In this document: piece by piece, positions 10,616 to 20,023 of the stretch
Position numbering within the stretch: the stretch's first letter is position 1
Layout: every line of letters begins with the position of its first letter
Assembly (NCBI RefSeq): GCF_937980635.1
Contig: NZ_CALJPG010000018.1
Span: forward strand, 1 to 36,354
Direction: 5' to 3'
From: an uncultured Campylobacter sp.
Lineage (GTDB): Bacteria; Campylobacterota; Campylobacteria; Campylobacterales; Campylobacteraceae
DNA: 36,354 bases
The notes under the pieces: generated by a model
What the model saw: only the letters and a program-made list of their open reading frames with translations
What the model was told of the DNA's origin: nothing
Database searches by the model: none
Translations under genes and position numbers: made by a program

Positions 10616-12568
10616 CTACTTTAGGCTCTCGGCGAGCGAAAGCACTTCGTAATATTCATTTTCCATACTGTTTAACGTTCCTCTTTTTTCTTCAAGTTCT
10701 TCAAAAAGCCCCTGCATCCCGAGCTTTTGATAAATTTCAGGCGTCGAGAGCGCGTGATTTAGCTCTTTTATACGCGCCTCGATAGCCTCGATCTTAGCGG
10801 GGTACTCTTCTAAAATCTTATTCTGTTTGTAGCTAAGCTTCGCGGTGCTCGTTTTCTCCTTTTTGTTTTCGCGGCCGCTCTCCTCCGCGCTCGCGCTCGC
10901 GCCAACATCGGCCTCGATCTGATCAATCTCCGCCATCTCGTCTTCAAACTCCAGATACTGCGAATACGGCATTTGAATTTGATCGATCGTGCCGTTTTTT
11001 TCAAAAACCCAAAGCTTATTTGTAATCTTATCGATGAAATAGCGATCGTGGCTTACGATGATGACGGCACCTTCGAAGCTTAGCAGATAATCCTCCAAAA
11101 TATTGATCGTCGCGATATCAAGATCGTTCGTCGGCTCGTCCAAAATCAAGCAATCGTACTGCTCGGTAAAGAGCTTGGCAAGCGCCAGGCGGTTCTTTTC
11201 GCCGCCGCTAAGCACGCCCACGGGCTTATCTAAAAACTCCTTCGGAAACAAGAAATTTTTCAAATACCCATAGACGTGCATGTAGCTGCCGCGGACGCTT
11301 ATGTGATCGCCGCCGTTGGGGCAAAAAATTTCGATTATGCTTTTATCGTCCGTGATGCCGCTGCGAGTCTGATCGAAGTAGCCGATCCTGATCTCGCCGC
11401 GTTTGATCTCGCCCGCATCGATCTTGCTGCGGCCGAGTAGAATTTTAAGCAGAGTGCTTTTGCCCGCGCCGTTAGCGCCTACGATGCCGATGCGCTCGCC
11501 CTGCAAAACCCGCGCCGAAAAGCCTTTAAAAAGCACCTTGCCGTTTAAAATTTTACCGATATTCGTGCATTCAAAAAGCATCTTTTTGCGATTGTCGCCG
11601 CCCGTGCCGTTAAAGCTCCTGCTCGCGCGCTCCAGCTCGAGCCGCACGCGACGGATCGCGCCCGGGTTTTTCTTCGCATCCTGTCTCATCTGCATGATGC
11701 GCGCCTTGCGCCCTTCGTTGCGCTTTAGGCGAGCTTTTACGCCGCGGTGCAGCCACTCTTCCTCGGCGCGCAGCTGTTTAAGTAGCGTCTCGTGGGACTT
11801 TTCGAGCGAAGCAAGCATCTCCTGCTTGCGCCTCAGATAGTTCTCATATCCGCCGTCGAAATTTGAAATTTTACCCTCTTCGATCTCGATACTGCGCGTC
11901 GCCAAGCGGTCGATGAAGTAGCGATCGTGGCTGATAAAAACGATCGTCTGCTTCGAGCCAAGCAGCATCTCCTCTAGAAATTTCACCATATAGACGTCTA
12001 GGTGGTTCGTAGGCTCGTCCAGTAGCAGCACGTCGGGCTTTTTAAGCACCAGCGCGCCCAGCGCCACGCGACGAATTTCGCCGCCGCTAAGCGTGCAGAC
12101 GGAGCGGTTTTCGTAAATTTTAAGTCCGAAATTTTGCAGCACCTGCTCGATCTTATTGTCGATCTGCCAGCCGTCCTTAGCCTCGATAAATTTAATCAAT
12201 TCGTCTTGGCGCGCTAAAAGCTCCTTGTTTTCGGGCTGTGCGGCGATTTCGCTCGAGATCGCGTCGTATTCGCTAAGGGCGGCGTAAATTTCAGCTAGCT
12301 CCCGCCTCAGCGCGTCTTTGACTGAGAGATTTTCGTCAAATTTAGGCGTTTGAGCGAGCATCTGGATATTTAGCCCGTTTTGAGTGATCACACGCCCCTC
12401 GTCGGTCTCGCACAGACCCGCAATTATCTTCATCAGCGTGGATTTGCCGCCGCCGTTTTTGCCGATCACGGCGACGCGCTCGTTAGCGTCCAGTGCGAAA
12501 TTTACGCCGTCTAAAACGACGTGAGAGCCGAATTTTTTCGTAACATCAATAAGCTCGATCAAAGCCAA
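10616..12568 (-). CDS. uup: ABC-F family ATPase (Uup-like)
   Basis: A 650-residue cytoplasmic protein with two ATP-binding cassettes and no membrane segments. The first has Walker A GKNGGGKST (36-44), an SGGE signature and LLLDEPTNHLD. The second has GANGAGKST (near 365), LSGGEKNR and LILDEPTNDLD. A charged linker joins the two. The C-terminal ~75 residues form a predicted coiled coil beginning LSYKQNKILEEYPAKIEAIE, typical of Uup, a DNA- and ribosome-associated ABC-F protein. ABC-F proteins act on the ribosome E site rather than in transport. The start is a TTG with an AGGAAC site upstream. It heads the cluster with the M48 protease, prmC and the glycosylase. Distinction from other ABC-F subfamilies rests on the C-terminal domain. 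Confidence 0.93.
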   Translation of the reverse strand: MALIELIDVTKKFGSHVVLDGVNFALDANERVAVIGKNGGGKSTLMKIIAGLCETDEGRVITQNGLNIQMLAQTPKFDENLSVKDALRRELAEIYAALSEYDAISSEIAAQPENKELLARQDELIKFIEAKDGWQIDNKIEQVLQNFGLKIYENRSVCTLSGGEIRRVALGALVLKKPDVLLLDEPTNHLDVYMVKFLEEMLLGSKQTIVFISHDRYFIDRLATRSIEIEEGKISNFDGGYENYLRRKQEMLASLEKSHETLLKQLRAEEEWLHRGVKARLKRNEGRKARIMQMRQDAKKNPGAIRRVRLELERASRSFNGTGGDNRKKMLFECTNIGKILNGKVLFKGFSARVLQGERIGIVGANGAGKSTLLKILLGRSKIDAGEIKRGEIRIGYFDQTRSGITDDKSIIEIFCPNGGDHISVRGSYMHVYGYLKNFLFPKEFLDKPVGVLSGGEKNRLALAKLFTEQYDCLILDEPTNDLDIATINILEDYLLSFEGAVIIVSHDRYFIDKITNKLWVFEKNGTIDQIQMPYSQYLEFEDEMAEIDQIEADVGASASAEESGRENKKEKTSTAKLSYKQNKILEEYPAKIEAIEARIKELNHALSTPEIYQKLGMQGLFEELEEKRGTLNSMENEYYEVLSLAESLK

Positions 12569-12647
12569 TTTTAAGTTCCTCTAGTGTTAAATTCGATAAT
12601 TTTACACAAAATTCTATTAAATTTTAATAACTTCTAAAGGTTTAGCG

Positions 12648-13736
12648 ATGCAAAGTTTGGAATTTAGCGGCTTGCGCGTAGAAATTTTCGCCCCGCACGC
12701 GCCGTCTTTTGCGTCAGCCATGCGCGCGCAACCCCTCAGATCCACGCCGGATACCCTGCCCGACACCTCTGCATCCGCTCGGATTGTCTCGTTCGAGCTT
12801 GGTACGCCTCCCGCGCAGGATGATCCACCTGCCGTTTCGTTCGGTCTGTCCGCGCAGGCTGCTTCATCTGAGCCTCCCGCGTCTGCAGTACCGAATACAC
12901 CACTCGTTATGCCCATCGCGCCCGTTTCGCGTTCCTCTCTTGCCGCGCCTAAGACACAAGCCATTCAACCCGCTGCGTCGTTCGTGTTAGATACTAGACC
13001 AGAATTTATGGCGGCCACCGACTCGATTTCGCCCGCGTCATCGATGCTGAATACAGCGCTCACCGCGTCCGCACAAACCGCCTTGCCCCGCTTGGATGCC
13101 GTGCCGATCATCTACCTGCACGCCTTGGACTTTTGCGCGGCCAGCATGGGCGAAATTTACGAGCTCGTCTCGCGACGAAGCGACGCGGATTTCGTGCTCG
13201 CAGCGATCTATCTAAACGAGGCGCAGTGGGGCGATAAGCTTAGCCCGTGGGCGGCAAAATCGCCGTTTAAGGGGGTGCGCGATTTCGCAGGCGGCGGCGC
13301 GGCGCACTTAGAAAAATTTACGGACGAGCTGATCCCGCGTATCGAGCGACACGTATTCGGCGCGAGAAAGCCTGCGTGGCGAGCCTGCGCGGGATACTCG
13401 CTGGCGGGGCTTTTTAGCGCGTATGCGGCATTTGCGAGCGATAAATTTCAAAAGATCGCCTGCGTCTCGGCGTCGTTTTGGTTCGGCGGATTTGACGCCT
13501 TCGTCGCCGCACACTCGCTGCAAAGGGGGCTGGCGCACGTCTACGCGTCCTTGGGCGAGGCCGAGATGAACCCGAAAAATCCGCGCGGAGCACTCTGCGG
13601 CGAGACGGCGCGAAATTTCATCGCAAAATGCCGCGGCGCGGGCGCAAAAGCGGAATTTGAGCAAAATCCTGGCGGGCATATGCAAGATGAGATCGCAAGA
13701 ATTTCAAAGGCGCTTTTAAGCCTCGTAAACTCCTAA
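12648..13736 (+). CDS. alpha/beta hydrolase, esterase family, with low-complexity insertion
   Basis: A 362-residue alpha/beta hydrolase. The nucleophile elbow GYSLAG gives Ser251, and GGHMQDE near the C-terminus supplies the probable catalytic His344; the acid is unassigned. The order and size of the core (about 150-362) resemble the putative esterase family that includes IroE-like enzymes. No signal peptide is seen, so it is probably cytoplasmic. Residues 1-17 (LEFSGLRVEIFAP) look like the first strand of the fold, but about 130 residues rich in Ala, Ser, Pro and Thr (18-150) separate it from the next strand (VPIIYLHAL). This looks like an in-frame expansion and is probably disordered. The ATG follows an AAAGG site and is divergent from uup. 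Substrate unknown. Confidence 0.75.
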   Translation: MQSLEFSGLRVEIFAPHAPSFASAMRAQPLRSTPDTLPDTSASARIVSFELGTPPAQDDPPAVSFGLSAQAASSEPPASAVPNTPLVMPIAPVSRSSLAAPKTQAIQPAASFVLDTRPEFMAATDSISPASSMLNTALTASAQTALPRLDAVPIIYLHALDFCAASMGEIYELVSRRSDADFVLAAIYLNEAQWGDKLSPWAAKSPFKGVRDFAGGGAAHLEKFTDELIPRIERHVFGARKPAWRACAGYSLAGLFSAYAAFASDKFQKIACVSASFWFGGFDAFVAAHSLQRGLAHVYASLGEAEMNPKNPRGALCGETARNFIAKCRGAGAKAEFEQNPGGHMQDEIARISKALLSLVNS

Positions 13737-14672
13737 AATTCGGGTAAATTTTAAAATTTAGCGGGGCGGGCAATTAAACGGCAGTTGCGACAAAACAGGA
13801 GCGGCGAGAGATTGAAACAAACGAGCCGAAAGGCGGCATCAAGCGTAAATTTAAAGCGAGCCATCGTTATAATTTCTCGCGCAACGGTCTTTTTGTGCGA
13901 TGCAATGAAATTTAAAATACCTCCGCGTTAAAATTTCAGAGCATGAGCGATGCGACAAGAATGGCGCACCGCAATTCGGCGCGAATGGTACAGCGCATCG
14001 TCGGTGCTTTAGCGACTTTTGGATAAGTGTGATATCGTTTTAGCGTAAATCATGCGACGCGGCGCCGATGCGGCATAGGCGGCGTGGTGCAATGCAGATT
14101 TCAGGCGGGATGTCGCTAAATTTTTGTAGGTTGTGCTAGCGGTTTAAAACTTAGAGCGAGCCGTCATCATAAAATTTAAAACAAATTATGTCGCAGCTAG
14201 GATTAGCGCGCCTGCAAGCTAAATTTAAACAGCAGCGCGTCGCAGTGTATGATCTCGTCGTTTCATTTAGTGCACCTACGAGCTAAATTTACCGCTGAAA
14301 TTTCAAAATTTACACTGCGCCAAAGAGCGCTTTGGTGCTACGATACGCGCCGCTAGGTTTAAATTTTAAAATTTAGCGTCGGACAGGCGTACCAAGCCGG
14401 TACCTGCCGAATTTGCGGCGGAGGAATTTGCAGAATTTTGCGAATTACCGTTTGCGGAATTCGTCCTGCGAAATTCCGCGGCGCATGCTTCATTATCAGC
14501 TCTCTACTGAGCGCTTTGCCCGACGCACGTTTCGCCTTTTCTCTCGCTATACAGACAGCGCCGACCACTCCATTACTCGCGCTCACTATGTCATTTGCTA
14601 CATTTGCTCGGAACCAACTGCGAAAAGCTGCAAATGCACCGAATTCTAACCGCACGCCCTAAATTTCGCCGT
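13737..14672. other. long intergenic region with degenerate repeats
   Basis: About 935 bp without a believable gene; the open frames on both strands are short, lack ribosome binding sites and resemble nothing I know. It contains AAATTTTAAAATTT palindromes (near 13748 and 14362), a loose direct repeat built on AGCGAGCC (near 13855 and 14155), and a direct repeat of AGCTAAATTTA (near 14218 and 14280). It may hold decayed genes or a repeat-built spacer. No RNA gene recognised. Confidence 0.45.
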
Positions 14673-15659
14673 CTACGCAAAGGGCAGAATTTTTTTGTAA
14701 TTGCTCCACAGCTCGCTATCCTCGCCGAAATACGCGAGCAGTCCGCGCGCGTTGCGATCGAAAGGGTTGGGCTCTTTATGCAGCGCGATACGCTGCGACA
14801 GGCGCAGATCGTAGGTGTTATATATCGCAGAATACGGCACCGGAAAGTCCGAAGCGTAAAGCAGACGCGAGTGCACGTCCGTTTGGCTCGCCAGATGCGG
14901 CAGAGCCTTGGCGCGCACCGGCGTCATAAGCGCGGAAACGTCGGCGTAGAGGTTTTTGTGCGTGCGCAGAAGCGCCAGAAGCGCGAAATAATCGTGTCCG
15001 AAATTTCGCGGGCGGCGCGAGAGCGCACGAAAAATATGCGAATACTCGTAGTTAATCGCCATGTGTGCGCACACCGTCGTAACGCCCAGCTCAAGCGGCG
15101 CATAAATCATCTCCAGCGCCTCGCAGCGGCGAGTGCTCGGCACCGAGCTTTCGTTGCCGACGTGGATCACCAGTGGCAAGCCTAGCTTGGCGAGCTTTTC
15201 AAAATACGGCACGTAGCGAGGTAGCCTCGTATCCAGATCCCAATAGTTTTGTAAAAATTTCGCCCCCTTAAATCCTAGCTCGAAGCAGCGATCGATCTCA
15301 TCTAGCGCGTCCGCTCGCTTTGGATTGATGCTAAAAAACGGCACGATGAGATCAGGGTTTTTTTGATAAATTTCAAACACGCTGTCGTTGTCCGCGCAGA
15401 CAGTCTTATCGCGATGGATTAGCTCGCCCGCGTCGCTAAATTTAGCATCCACGCCGAAAAGCACCGCCTTTTTAACGTATTTCGAAGCTCTAAGCCCGCC
15501 TAGAAGAGCGTCCACATAGGCTTCATAGGGCTCTTTGATCGCGCGCGATACGTCTATGCCGAAGCGCCTGCCGAAAAGGCGCAGCGCGAGCCTGTCGTAA
15601 GGGCGATCGAAGCGCACCTCCTTGCTTAGCAGATGGACGTGAAAATCAAGCGTTTGCAT
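14673..15659 (-). CDS. amidohydrolase family protein
   Basis: A 328-residue TIM-barrel metal-dependent hydrolase of the amidohydrolase-2 type. The HxH metal motif is at the N-terminus (DFHVHL, His7 and His9). VIHVGNE and CAHM supply further likely metal-site histidines, and LLYASDFP near the C-terminus provides the conserved aspartate. GFKGAKFLQNYW is typical of this group. No signal peptide, so cytoplasmic. The ATG follows an AAGGATC site. It stands alone between a repeat-rich gap and the divergent acetyltransferase. Family members include decarboxylases and lactonases; the substrate cannot be inferred. Confidence 0.82.
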   Translation of the reverse strand: MQTLDFHVHLLSKEVRFDRPYDRLALRLFGRRFGIDVSRAIKEPYEAYVDALLGGLRASKYVKKAVLFGVDAKFSDAGELIHRDKTVCADNDSVFEIYQKNPDLIVPFFSINPKRADALDEIDRCFELGFKGAKFLQNYWDLDTRLPRYVPYFEKLAKLGLPLVIHVGNESSVPSTRRCEALEMIYAPLELGVTTVCAHMAINYEYSHIFRALSRRPRNFGHDYFALLALLRTHKNLYADVSALMTPVRAKALPHLASQTDVHSRLLYASDFPVPYSAIYNTYDLRLSQRIALHKEPNPFDRNARGLLAYFGEDSELWSNYKKILPFA

Positions 15660-15877
15660 CGGGGATCCTTGGGAAAATTTTGCCGAGTTTATATCAAATT
15701 GCGGTAAATGGTTAGAATTTTAAATTTGGGTTTAAATTTACGCACCGCGCCTTGCCTCGCCTTTAAATTTTAAAATTTAAACCTCGCCGCAAGAGCCGCT
15801 AATTGATATTTAATGCCGTTTTAAAGCTACGGCGATATACTTGCGATTTGAAAAGCTATTTCAATTAAGGAGCGAAG

Positions 15878-16318
15878 ATGGAGTTTGAAATTTTAGAAAA
15901 TTCCGCCGATTTTAAGCCTAGCGATCTGAATGAGATAATGGTATCGATCGGCTGGGATACGGAGCAAAACGCAGCCTCCGTGCCGCCGCACGAGACATAC
16001 AGAGTGTGGCGCACCTATGATTACGTGGCGATCGCCAAAACGCAGGGCAAGACCGTGGGGGTGCTGGAGGCGTTTTGCGACCGCGACAACTTCGCTACGA
16101 GCTATCTTTACTGCGTGATAGTTCATAAGGATTATCAAAGGCGCGGTATCGGCACGGCGCTCGTGAATGCCTTTAATAAACGCTTTGCGCACACTACCAC
16201 CTTTGTCGTTACCCCTCTGCACAAGGCTGAGGGCGCCGGAGAATTCCTACAAAAGTGCGGCTTTAAGGACGCGTCGGAGCACTTCACGGTTCATATGAGG
16301 AAGCGAAATTCGATCTAG
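15878..16318 (+). CDS. GNAT family N-acetyltransferase
   Basis: A 146-residue GNAT-fold acetyltransferase. The acetyl-CoA binding motif A is clear: VHKDYQRRGIGTALVNAF, with the Q/RxxGxG/A core at 87-92. Single-domain length, cytoplasmic. The start is an ATG with a strong AAGGAG site 6 bases upstream. It is monocistronic and divergent from the amidohydrolase gene. Acceptor substrate unknown. Confidence 0.88.
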   Translation: MEFEILENSADFKPSDLNEIMVSIGWDTEQNAASVPPHETYRVWRTYDYVAIAKTQGKTVGVLEAFCDRDNFATSYLYCVIVHKDYQRRGIGTALVNAFNKRFAHTTTFVVTPLHKAEGAGEFLQKCGFKDASEHFTVHMRKRNSI

Positions 16319-16623
16319 CGGAAAGTGAAATTTACTCCAACCGGCATAAATTTAATAAAATTTCACGCGACTTTTAAATTTTAAATCGCGTGGAATTCTG
16401 CGCCGTCTTTTTACCCCTTTACTACAGATCGCTGCGCGAGATATGCGGCTACGTATGCTCTCGCTCCTCCGCGATAAATCGCCGCATATTTGCGCACGGC
16501 GCCGTAAATTCTAATTTTACGCATATCGCGCAGCGCGCGAAAACAACTCCGCTCGCCCCCCCCTGCGCAAAAGCAAACCTAAAAGAATTTTCGGCTACAA
16601 TTTCCCCCAAATAAAGGCAAAAT
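16319..16623. other. intergenic region
   Basis: About 305 bp between the acetyltransferase and the MATE gene. No gene supported; the frame at 16390-16614 lacks a ribosome binding site and any recognisable pattern. An AAATTTTAAAT segment lies near 16375. A possible -10 (TACAAT, 16596-16601) precedes the MATE start by 22 bases. Confidence 0.4.
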
Positions 16624-17946
16624 ATGAAAGAAATCTCGCTACTAAGGCTCTCGCTAGCAATCTACGTCGATATGTTTTTGCGCCTAGTAACCACGTTTAT
16701 CAACACCTACATGATCTCGCGCGTGGACGTCTCGCTCGTGGGCGCGCTGGGGGCGGGCAACGAGATATTTTTGCTCTTCGTCACCGTTTTCGGCTTCCTC
16801 GCCGTGGGCTGCTCGGTGCTCGTAGCGCAGGCGCTCGGGGCGAAAAACAAAGTCCTAGCCATGCGCGCGATCCACACGAGCATCGCATTCAACGCGCTAG
16901 TGGGGCTTTGCAGCGGCGTTTTCGTCTTTAGCTGCGCGCCGTTTTTACTACACGCGCTGCAGGTGCCCGCCGAGCTTTTGAGCGAAAGCGCGATCTATCT
17001 TAAGGTCATCAGCATCGTCTTTGCGATAGACGCCGTCGCGATCGTGCTTAGCGCCATCGTGCGCGTTTACGGATACGCAAATTTCATCATCGCAGTCTCC
17101 GTGGTGATGAATTTAGTAACGCTCGCGGGCAACTACGTCGTGCTCTTTCGGCCGTTCGGACTGCCGTACTACGGGCTTGAGGGCATCGGCATAAGCACCA
17201 TCGCAGGGCGCATGATCGGCGTATTTTTATTCTTTCTCATCATCACAAAGGTGCTAAAGATAAAATTTTACCTCACGATGTTTTTAAAGATCAAGCTCGC
17301 CACGCTGCGCAAAATTCTATCCGTAGGGCTTCCGAGCGCTGGCGAAAACATGCTGTGGATCGTGCAGTATCTAGTCGCCTTTTCCTTCGTCGCGAGCATG
17401 GGCGAGGCGAGCCTTACCGTGCAGACGATCTATTTTCAAATTTCATCATTCATCTTCTTCGGCGGAAGCGCGATCAGTATGGCAAACGAAGTGATCGTAG
17501 GCCGCCTCGTAGGCGCCGCTAAGCCGCAGGAGGCATACCGACACACTTTTACCGCACTGCGCTTCGGGCTCGGGGCGACGGCGCTTTTCGTCGCGATCGT
17601 GTTTTTAGCGCGCGAGCAGATTATGGAGCTACTGAGCCTAAACGAGGCACACAAGCAGGTCATGCGGCCGCTTTTTTACCTCACACTGGGGCTTGAGTTC
17701 GGACGGACGCTTAATATCGTCTTCGTAAACGCCCTGCGCGCAAGCGGCGACGCGAGGTTTCCCTTTGTGATGGGCGTGATCTTTATGTGGGGCGTCTCGA
17801 TCCCCGTGGGCTGGCTTTTGGGCATTCATCTGGGGTATGGAATTTTGGGCGTTTGGATCGGGTTTTTCTGCGACGAGTGGCTGCGCGGCAGCGCTAATAC
17901 GGCGCGATGGATAAGTAAAAAATGGCAGAGCAAAAAGTTAGTCTAA
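16624..17946 (+). CDS. MATE family efflux transporter
   Basis: A 440-residue inner-membrane protein with about 12 hydrophobic helices arranged as two MatE repeats. The family exports drugs, dyes or other organic cations by exchange for Na+ or H+. The N-terminal repeat shows typical sequence (VSLVGALGAGNEIFLLF and VLVAQALGAKN), and the start of the second repeat (GLPSAGENMLW) is characteristic. The ATG follows an AAAGG site. It overlaps the next gene by 25 bases in another frame, indicating a transcriptional and translational pair with the YgjP-like peptidase. Length is normal. Substrate cannot be read from the sequence. Confidence 0.9.
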   Translation: MKEISLLRLSLAIYVDMFLRLVTTFINTYMISRVDVSLVGALGAGNEIFLLFVTVFGFLAVGCSVLVAQALGAKNKVLAMRAIHTSIAFNALVGLCSGVFVFSCAPFLLHALQVPAELLSESAIYLKVISIVFAIDAVAIVLSAIVRVYGYANFIIAVSVVMNLVTLAGNYVVLFRPFGLPYYGLEGIGISTIAGRMIGVFLFFLIITKVLKIKFYLTMFLKIKLATLRKILSVGLPSAGENMLWIVQYLVAFSFVASMGEASLTVQTIYFQISSFIFFGGSAISMANEVIVGRLVGAAKPQEAYRHTFTALRFGLGATALFVAIVFLAREQIMELLSLNEAHKQVMRPLFYLTLGLEFGRTLNIVFVNALRASGDARFPFVMGVIFMWGVSIPVGWLLGIHLGYGILGVWIGFFCDEWLRGSANTARWISKKWQSKKLV

Positions 17947-19193
17947 ATTTGCTAGGCCTGCCGATCAGTCTGCGCTTTAAGCGGATGAAATACGCGCGCA
18001 TCCGCATCAATAAAGAGTGCGAGATCAGCGTCAGCGTGCCGCGCTCCTACACCGCAGCGCAGGCAGAAAATTTCATCCTAAAGCACGAAAGCTGGATCCG
18101 CCAGACGCTAGAGCGACTGCGAAGCAAGCTACTAGCGAGCGATCAGGTTAGAATTTTAGGCAAAATTTACAAGCTGAAATTTAGCCGCGAGGTCGAGCTC
18201 GGTACAAACTGCGGCGCAGATGAAGTTTTATGTAATGACAGCGAGCGGAGCCGCGTAGATGACGATGCGAGCGACGGCACAGGCGGTGGCACGGGAAGTG
18301 AAATTTTAAAATTTCGCTCGGGCGAACGCACTTCGCAAAGTGGTGCGGCGGGTGAGAATTTGAAATTTAACCTACCTGGCGATGCAGCGCAAGGGCTCTC
18401 GCAACAGAGCGAAATGCGACAAGGCGGCGGGTTTATAAATACTGCAACGCAAAATGTTTTCGAGCAATCCTGCGGCGAAAATTTAAAATTTCATTCAGAC
18501 GGGTGCGTTTCGCAAAGTAGCAATGTGGGCAAATTTAACTCCGCTTCAAGCGGTGAAATTTTAAAATTTAACCCTGCCGCAAGAGGCGAAATTTTAAAAT
18601 TTAAACCTGTCGCGGGTGAGAGAATTTCAAATTTTAAACCCGCTGCAAGCGGAGAAATTTTAAATTTTAACTCTGTCAAGGGCGAAGACATTCCGTTCGT
18701 GAGCGAAAGAACTTCAAAAGCCGCGAGCGAAAACGTGCCGCAAAATGTAGCACAAAGCGTGCAAGCAGCGGAGCGCGACGAGCCCGATTTTACGATCAAA
18801 AATTTTATCCAAAGCTCTAAATTTAAAGATAAAATTTTTATGTCACGAGACGTGATCTTTTGCGAGAGCGAGAGCGAGTTTGCGGCGTTTAAAAAGGCCT
18901 TTGCGCTTGAGCTTTATCTGCGCTATATCGCGAAATTTTCCCCGCGGATAGGTCGCAAGATCGCGCGGGTGCGGATGCGCAAAATGCAGACGCGCTGGGG
19001 CAGCTGCAACCACGCCAAGGGCTATCTCAACTTCTCGCTAAGCCTGATAGAGCAGGATCGGCGCTTCGTCGAATACGTCGTGCTGCACGAGCTCGCGCAC
19101 CTCATCCACGCAAACCACGGAGCGGATTTTTACGCGCTCATCGCGCAGATCATGCCCGATTTTAGGGCACGTATCAAGCTAGGCAAGGGCTAG
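17922..19193 (+). CDS. YgjP-like zinc metallopeptidase with a large repetitive insertion
   Basis: A 423-residue protein whose two ends make up a YgjP/DUF45 (SprT-like) metallopeptidase. Residues 1-92 give the N-terminal part (FKRMKYARIRI through FILKHESWIRQTLERL). Residues 290-423 give the catalytic part with TRWGSC (357-362) and the zinc motif HELAH at 389-393, plus probable third ligand His399. Family members are usually about 230 residues. The excess of nearly 200 residues (about 95-289, bases 18204-18788) is a low-complexity insert. In it the element (S/G)E(I/N)LKF recurs at 126, 145, 185, 211 and 222, with degenerate copies at 232 and 244, each encoded by an AAATTT-type motif, mostly the AAATTTTAAAATTT palindrome. 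The insert is probably disordered and tolerated. The gene overlaps the MATE gene by 25 bases. The cellular substrate is unknown. Confidence 0.85.
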   Translation: MAEQKVSLNLLGLPISLRFKRMKYARIRINKECEISVSVPRSYTAAQAENFILKHESWIRQTLERLRSKLLASDQVRILGKIYKLKFSREVELGTNCGADEVLCNDSERSRVDDDASDGTGGGTGSEILKFRSGERTSQSGAAGENLKFNLPGDAAQGLSQQSEMRQGGGFINTATQNVFEQSCGENLKFHSDGCVSQSSNVGKFNSASSGEILKFNPAARGEILKFKPVAGERISNFKPAASGEILNFNSVKGEDIPFVSERTSKAASENVPQNVAQSVQAAERDEPDFTIKNFIQSSKFKDKIFMSRDVIFCESESEFAAFKKAFALELYLRYIAKFSPRIGRKIARVRMRKMQTRWGSCNHAKGYLNFSLSLIEQDRRFVEYVVLHELAHLIHANHGADFYALIAQIMPDFRARIKLGKG

Positions 19194-19368
19194 TTCGCGA
19201 ACGGGGCGCTCGTTTAAATTTTGCGTCACTGCGGCACAATTTTTACAGTCGATAAATTTCAACCGATCCTTCACCCCTCTTCCGCCCCACGCTGTAGCAG
19301 GCCGTAGCCCGGTCCGAATTTGCGCGGCACAGGCGGCGAAATTTCGCAAATTTTCGCGGATCCAAACG

Positions 19369-19809
19369 CTAATCTAAAGCCGCAAATTCCACGTATTTCT
19401 CCATGGCAACCAACAGAAGCCAGCGCGCGGTAGGGCTGAAAAAATAATGGTGTTCTGGGACCTGCTCCATTATAAATTTTAAAAAATCGTAAAAATATTC
19501 GGGCGCAAATTTAACCTCGGCGCTCGTTAAACTATCGCCCAGATAGCAGATTTCGCCGCCTAAAATCCTCTCTTTTGCCACGGGGTTTGCGTCTATGAAG
19601 CTCTTAGCATCAGCAAAGCTCAGGCAGTCCGCGGTCGCGTAATCTTTTAAATCCCGCAAGACGGGCTTGGAGCCGATGAGGGCGAAATTTTCCTCTATAA
19701 ATTTCACTCCGCCCTCGCTCACCCGCCAGCGATCGCCCAAGCTCGATAAAAACGCAAACATCCCATCATCTGCGGATCTGAAATTCGCAGGTTCGTTTTT
19801 ACGATCCAT
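19369..19809 (-). CDS. hypothetical protein
   Basis: A 146-residue soluble, acidic protein that I do not recognise. I chose the ATG at 19809 because an AAGGA site lies 6 bases upstream; an earlier ATG at 19830 would add seven residues but has no such site. There is no signal peptide and no membrane segment. Aromatic-rich stretches near the C-terminus (APEYFYDFLKFIMEQVPEHHYFFS) suggest a compact fold. It lies alone, pointing left, between the YgjP-like gene and the AT-rich YkvI-like gene. Codon use resembles the surrounding resident genes. Confidence 0.65.
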   Translation of the reverse strand: MDRKNEPANFRSADDGMFAFLSSLGDRWRVSEGGVKFIEENFALIGSKPVLRDLKDYATADCLSFADAKSFIDANPVAKERILGGEICYLGDSLTSAEVKFAPEYFYDFLKFIMEQVPEHHYFFSPTARWLLLVAMEKYVEFAALD

Positions 19810-20023
19810 TTTCGTCCTTTTTAAATTCATAGTTGCTTTTATTTTGAAATTTTTACGATAAAGAACAGAAAATATGTTTGATTTAATCTTTTTAAAATCA
19901 TTATATTAAATTAGGCTAATCAAGGTTTTCCGAGCTCTTTTTATTTCAAGCGAAATCCTTTACCGCCCTTTAAAATTCAACCAATTCAAATAATCGTTCT
20001 TTCTTTATTTTTTTGAACTTTAT

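Noticed and set aside
14359..14662. Overlapping short frames on both strands before the amidohydrolase gene
   Set aside because: None has a ribosome binding site or a protein-like pattern; several are just complements of each other in GC-rich DNA.
14595..15185. 196-residue plus-strand frame
   Set aside because: Mirror frame of the amidohydrolase gene, arginine-rich as expected for a shadow of a high-GC codon pattern.
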